Below are positions 6,847-8,951 of a DNA stretch of 8,951 bases, in pieces (positions within the stretch are counted from its first letter, which is position 1; the number at the start of each line of letters is the position of its first letter). The notes beneath the pieces are model-generated. The model saw nothing but the letters and a program-made list of their open reading frames with translations. It ran no database searches and was not told the origin of the DNA. The stretch spans positions 1-8,951 of the forward strand of contig CAYWAP010000054.1 in NCBI GenBank assembly GCA_964456525.1, given 5' to 3'. Both the position numbers and the translations under genes were made by a program. Origin of the DNA: Onthomonas sp964456525. Its GTDB lineage: Bacteria > Bacillota > Clostridia > Oscillospirales > Oscillospiraceae.

Positions 6847-6877
6847 TTGGGGCAGATATTCACTTCACCTGCCCCAA
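6847..6877. repeat. Perfect 9-bp inverted repeat downstream of the serine acetyltransferase gene
   Basis: TTGGGGCAG (6847-6855) is perfectly complementary to CTGCCCCAA (6869-6877), with a 13-nt AT-rich loop. On the minus strand it lies 10 nt after the acetyltransferase stop codon and before the terminator at 6803-6840. It has no T run on either side, so it is not a canonical terminator alone. It may block 3' exonucleases or act with the neighbouring terminator. Its core GGGGCAG/CTGCCCC is the same as in the leader hairpin at 2216-2241. Confidence 0.55.
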
Positions 6878-6887
6878 TGACAGCGCT

Positions 6888-7832
6888 TTAGATTTCGTAC
6901 ACGCCCTGCTCACTCAGCGCGGCATTTGCATGGGAGTCCGGCTTGTACTGCAACTCCGGCTCCCGCATGCTGACGCGCATATGGGCCGGAACAGATTGGG
7001 TGATGAAGGCACTGCCGCCGATGATGCAGCCCTCCCCGATGACCGTCTCGCCGCCCAGAATCGAGGCGTTTGAGTAGATGGTCACGTCATTGCCAATGGT
7101 AGGATGGCGTTTTTTATTTCTCAGGCCCTGGCCGGCACGGGTGGACAGGCCGCCCAACGTCACGCCCTGATAGATCTTGACCCGGTCGCCAATAACGGTC
7201 GTCTCCCCGATGACAATTCCGGTGCCATGGTCAATGAAGAAGTGTTTTCCAATTGTGGCGCCCGGATGGATGTCCACGCCGGTCAAACTGTGGGCATGCT
7301 CCGTCATAATTCTGGGAATCAGGGGCACCTTCAGCAAATGCAGCTCATGGGCAATCCGATTGACCATGATCGCGTAAAAGCCGGGATAGGAAAAGATGAT
7401 TTCATCCGTGTTATAGGCGGCCGGATCGCCGTCAAATGCAGCCTGCAGGTCCATCTGCAAATAGTCATAGATTTTGGGCAGGGTATCCAAAAAGGCTTCC
7501 GCCAGGACGGCGGCGTCCTCTTTGCGCTGCTTTTTAGTGCTCTTCTCATAATCCGGGCGGGCCAGCAGAGCCAGGCTGATCTGGTCGATCAAAATGGAAT
7601 AGACCTCTTCCAGCAGGGAACCCAGCTGATATTTCACGGCAAAGTCGCTGACCTTTTTACTGCCGTAATGGGCCGGAAACAGGACGCTTTGCAGGCGATC
7701 CAGCACGCCGATCACCTCTTTTTTATCCGGCTGTAAATGAATCGACAGGTTTTTCATCTTGTGGCGTCTCTCCGCATCTGCGGAAATCAGATCCACAATC
7801 CCCGCGATCTTTTCTTCCATTTGAGCGTTCAT
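6888..7832 (-). CDS. epsC: Serine O-acetyltransferase, EpsC/CysE type
   Basis: A 314-residue enzyme that makes O-acetylserine from serine and acetyl-CoA, the first step of cysteine synthesis. The N-terminal half (1-170) is mostly helical, longer than in E. coli CysE and typical of the EpsC-type family. A left-handed beta-helix of hexapeptide repeats follows (about 180-280). Expected active-site residues are in place: DIHPGA with D187, FIDHGTG with H202, and KRHPTIG with R242/H243. I set the start at ATG 7832-7830 because GAGGTG (complement of 7840-7845) lies 7 nt upstream. An in-frame TTG at 7868 would add 12 residues but overlaps hydE and has no better site. The gene starts 16 nt after the hydE stop, so the two are probably co-transcribed and coupled. 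No T-box or other cysteine-responsive leader is visible. Confidence 0.93.
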   Translation of the reverse strand: MNAQMEEKIAGIVDLISADAERRHKMKNLSIHLQPDKKEVIGVLDRLQSVLFPAHYGSKKVSDFAVKYQLGSLLEEVYSILIDQISLALLARPDYEKSTKKQRKEDAAVLAEAFLDTLPKIYDYLQMDLQAAFDGDPAAYNTDEIIFSYPGFYAIMVNRIAHELHLLKVPLIPRIMTEHAHSLTGVDIHPGATIGKHFFIDHGTGIVIGETTVIGDRVKIYQGVTLGGLSTRAGQGLRNKKRHPTIGNDVTIYSNASILGGETVIGEGCIIGGSAFITQSVPAHMRVSMREPELQYKPDSHANAALSEQGVYEI

Positions 7833-7848
7833 TTCTGTACACCTCACA

Positions 7849-8904
7849 TCAAGCCTCTCGCCGCGCAAACGCTACGTCTCCGCGGGAGGTCAAAATTTGA
7901 TAACCGCTGCGCCGCACACAGCGCTCCAGATGATCACGGTACGCCGCCGCTTCCTCGCCAGTACCGATTTTGTTCTCATAAAGGGCATATTTTTCCCGTG
8001 TCCGCAGGGGGGAAAGGTTCGGCATAATGACATTGGCCCCCGCCTGCAGGCCCAGCTCCCTCCCCTGGGGATGGATCGTCCCCAGAGCGGTCGTCGCGGG
8101 GAGCAGCGCATAGGGAAACATCAGCCGAAGAATCGAAAGCAGGCGGAGTGTCATCTGGAAGCTGCCATTGGGCTGGTCCCCAAAGGGGGTGTCCTTATGG
8201 GTCAAATAGGGACCGATGCCGATCATTTCCGGGCGCAGTTCCTGCAAAAACCGCAGATCCTCCACCAAATTGGCAGTGGTCTGGAAGGGCGACCCCACCA
8301 TCATACCGGCGCCGACCTGATACCCCAACTCCTTCAGCGTATAAAGGCACTGTTTGCGGTGGGCAAGGCTCATGTTGGCCGGATGGAGTTTGCCATAATG
8401 CCCTTCGTTTGCCGTCTCATGCCGCAACAGATAGCGGTCTGCGCCTGCGGCCCGATAGGCGGCGTAGCTTTCCCGCTCCTTCTCCCCAATGGACAGGGTA
8501 ATGGCGCACAGAGGATAGCGTGCGCGGATCTCCCAAAGGATGTCACAGATCCGATCATCTGTAAAATAGGGATCCTCCCCACCCTGCAGGACAAACGTCC
8601 GGTACCCCAGCTGCCAGCCCTGTTCGCAGCAGTCCAAAATCTCCGCTTTGCTCAGGCGATAGCGCTCCGCTTTGGAATTTCCGCTGCGAATCCCGCAATA
8701 ATAGCAGTTATTTTGACAGCAGTTGGTAAATTCGATCAGCCCCCGAAGATATACATCGGTGCCGTACCACTCCCGGCGGCGGCGATCGGCTGCCCGGGCA
8801 AGCGGCGCCTGGGCCTCATCGCACTCAATCAGCTGTGCAAAGGCTTCATCCGGCAGATCACCGCGCCGGGCCAGTTCTTCTATCCATGCTTCTATCCGGC
8901 TCAT
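7849..8904 (-). CDS. hydE: [FeFe]-hydrogenase H-cluster maturase HydE (radical SAM)
   Basis: A 351-residue radical SAM enzyme. It acts on the Fe(CO)2(CN)-cysteine product of HydG in building the diiron site of [FeFe]-hydrogenase, with HydF as scaffold. The cluster motif is C63-QNN-C67-YY-C70 within RGLIEFTNCC, a HydE-like context; an extra Cys62 precedes it. LQGGED (106-111) is the SAM-binding GGE region. The rest fits a TIM barrel, including RHETANEGHYGKLHP (about 166-180). The C-terminal cysteine set that binds a second cluster in some HydE proteins is absent, as in many homologues. The related biotin synthase and PylB families are less likely because of the GLIEFTN...NNCYYCGIR signature. 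The ATG at 8904 has GGAG about 11 nt upstream. hydF, hydG and a hydrogenase are not in the window. Confidence 0.92.
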   Translation of the reverse strand: MSRIEAWIEELARRGDLPDEAFAQLIECDEAQAPLARAADRRRREWYGTDVYLRGLIEFTNCCQNNCYYCGIRSGNSKAERYRLSKAEILDCCEQGWQLGYRTFVLQGGEDPYFTDDRICDILWEIRARYPLCAITLSIGEKERESYAAYRAAGADRYLLRHETANEGHYGKLHPANMSLAHRKQCLYTLKELGYQVGAGMMVGSPFQTTANLVEDLRFLQELRPEMIGIGPYLTHKDTPFGDQPNGSFQMTLRLLSILRLMFPYALLPATTALGTIHPQGRELGLQAGANVIMPNLSPLRTREKYALYENKIGTGEEAAAYRDHLERCVRRSGYQILTSRGDVAFARREA

Positions 8905-8905
8905 T

Positions 8906-8951
8906 CTATGTCAAACTCCAGCCGGGCGGGTCTGTCCGCCCGTCAAAAATA
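8906..8951 (-). CDS. Possible 3' end of a gene upstream of hydE (partial)
   Basis: On the minus strand only one frame stays open from the window edge to near hydE: 14 codons reading IFDGRTDPPGWSLT, ending in TAG (complement of 8906-8908), one base before the hydE ATG. If real, hydE would be translationally coupled to an upstream gene whose body lies beyond the window. The stretch is too short to identify and could be open by chance. Confidence 0.22.
   Translation of the reverse strand, partial: IFDGRTDPPGWSLT
8923..8942 (-). other. Hairpin just upstream of hydE
   Basis: CGGGCGG (8923-8929) is perfectly complementary to CCGCCCG (8936-8942), a 7-bp stem with a 6-nt loop. On the minus strand it comes shortly before the GGAG ribosome-binding site of hydE. 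No T run follows on either strand (the T run on the minus strand comes before it), so it is not a terminator. It may lie in the end of an upstream gene or in the hydE leader. Confidence 0.35.

Noticed and set aside
7104..7736. 210-codon plus-strand frame opposite the serine acetyltransferase gene
   Set aside because: It is antisense to a gene with intact catalytic residues, and no ribosome-binding site or family supports it.
7833..7868. TTG start giving a 12-residue longer serine acetyltransferase
   Set aside because: It overlaps the hydE coding end, uses a rare start codon and adds no conserved residues. The ATG at 7832 has GAGGTG at an ideal 7 nt.
8942..8947. TTGACG on the minus strand as a -35 box for hydE
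   Set aside because: The sequence 17 bp downstream is GC-rich (GGCTGG region), with no -10 box at any reasonable spacing.
1..8951. CRISPR arrays, insertion sequences, integrase sites or phage genes
   Set aside because: No regularly spaced direct repeats, transposase-like frames, terminal inverted repeats or target duplications were seen; all major frames are housekeeping genes.

Overview
The window looks like chromosomal core DNA from a moderately GC-rich, anaerobic Gram-positive bacterium of class Clostridia, probably Oscillospiraceae/Ruminococcaceae-like. Three things point there: a DUF4317 protein, a family I know from Firmicutes; the gene order DUF512 radical SAM protein - der - plsY - gpsA, a familiar clostridial block; and HydE, which implies [FeFe]-hydrogenase and fermentative H2 metabolism. 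No mobile elements, CRISPR arrays, tRNAs or rRNAs were found. Genes are tightly packed, most start sites have clear Shine-Dalgarno sequences, and promoters and terminators can be read directly.

Layout. (1) 1-1265: a possible terminator of an off-window gene, then a good sigma-A-type promoter and a monocistronic DUF4317 gene. (2) 1269-2118, minus strand: uridine kinase (udk) with its own promoter and intrinsic terminator, convergent with DUF4317. (3) 2119-2285: a divergent intergenic region holding the promoter of the next operon and a leader with two hairpins. (4) 2286-6747, plus strand: a four-gene operon of DUF512 PDZ/radical SAM protein, der (ribosome-assembly GTPase), plsY (glycerol-3-phosphate acyltransferase) and gpsA (glycerol-3-phosphate dehydrogenase), closed by a strong terminator at 6803-6840. 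(5) 6841-8951, minus strand: hydE followed 16 nt later by an EpsC-type serine O-acetyltransferase. They are probably co-transcribed from a promoter beyond the right edge.

How they fit together. GpsA makes sn-glycerol-3-phosphate and PlsY acylates it to lysophosphatidate, so the end of the plus-strand operon is the entry to membrane phospholipid synthesis. Der links the same transcript to 50S ribosome maturation. The DUF512 protein is an uncharacterised PDZ + radical SAM enzyme. On the minus strand, serine acetyltransferase starts cysteine synthesis. HydE acts on a cysteine-bound Fe(CO)2(CN) unit during H-cluster assembly, so the pairing may be functional and not accidental.

Most of the window is ordinary housekeeping DNA. 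I do not see a new defence, mobile or biosynthetic system. The points most worth following are the hydE-epsC pairing, the DUF512 enzyme with Der, the double-hairpin leader whose first stem begins almost at the predicted transcript start, the DUF4317 gene, and the lack of spoIVA after gpsA.
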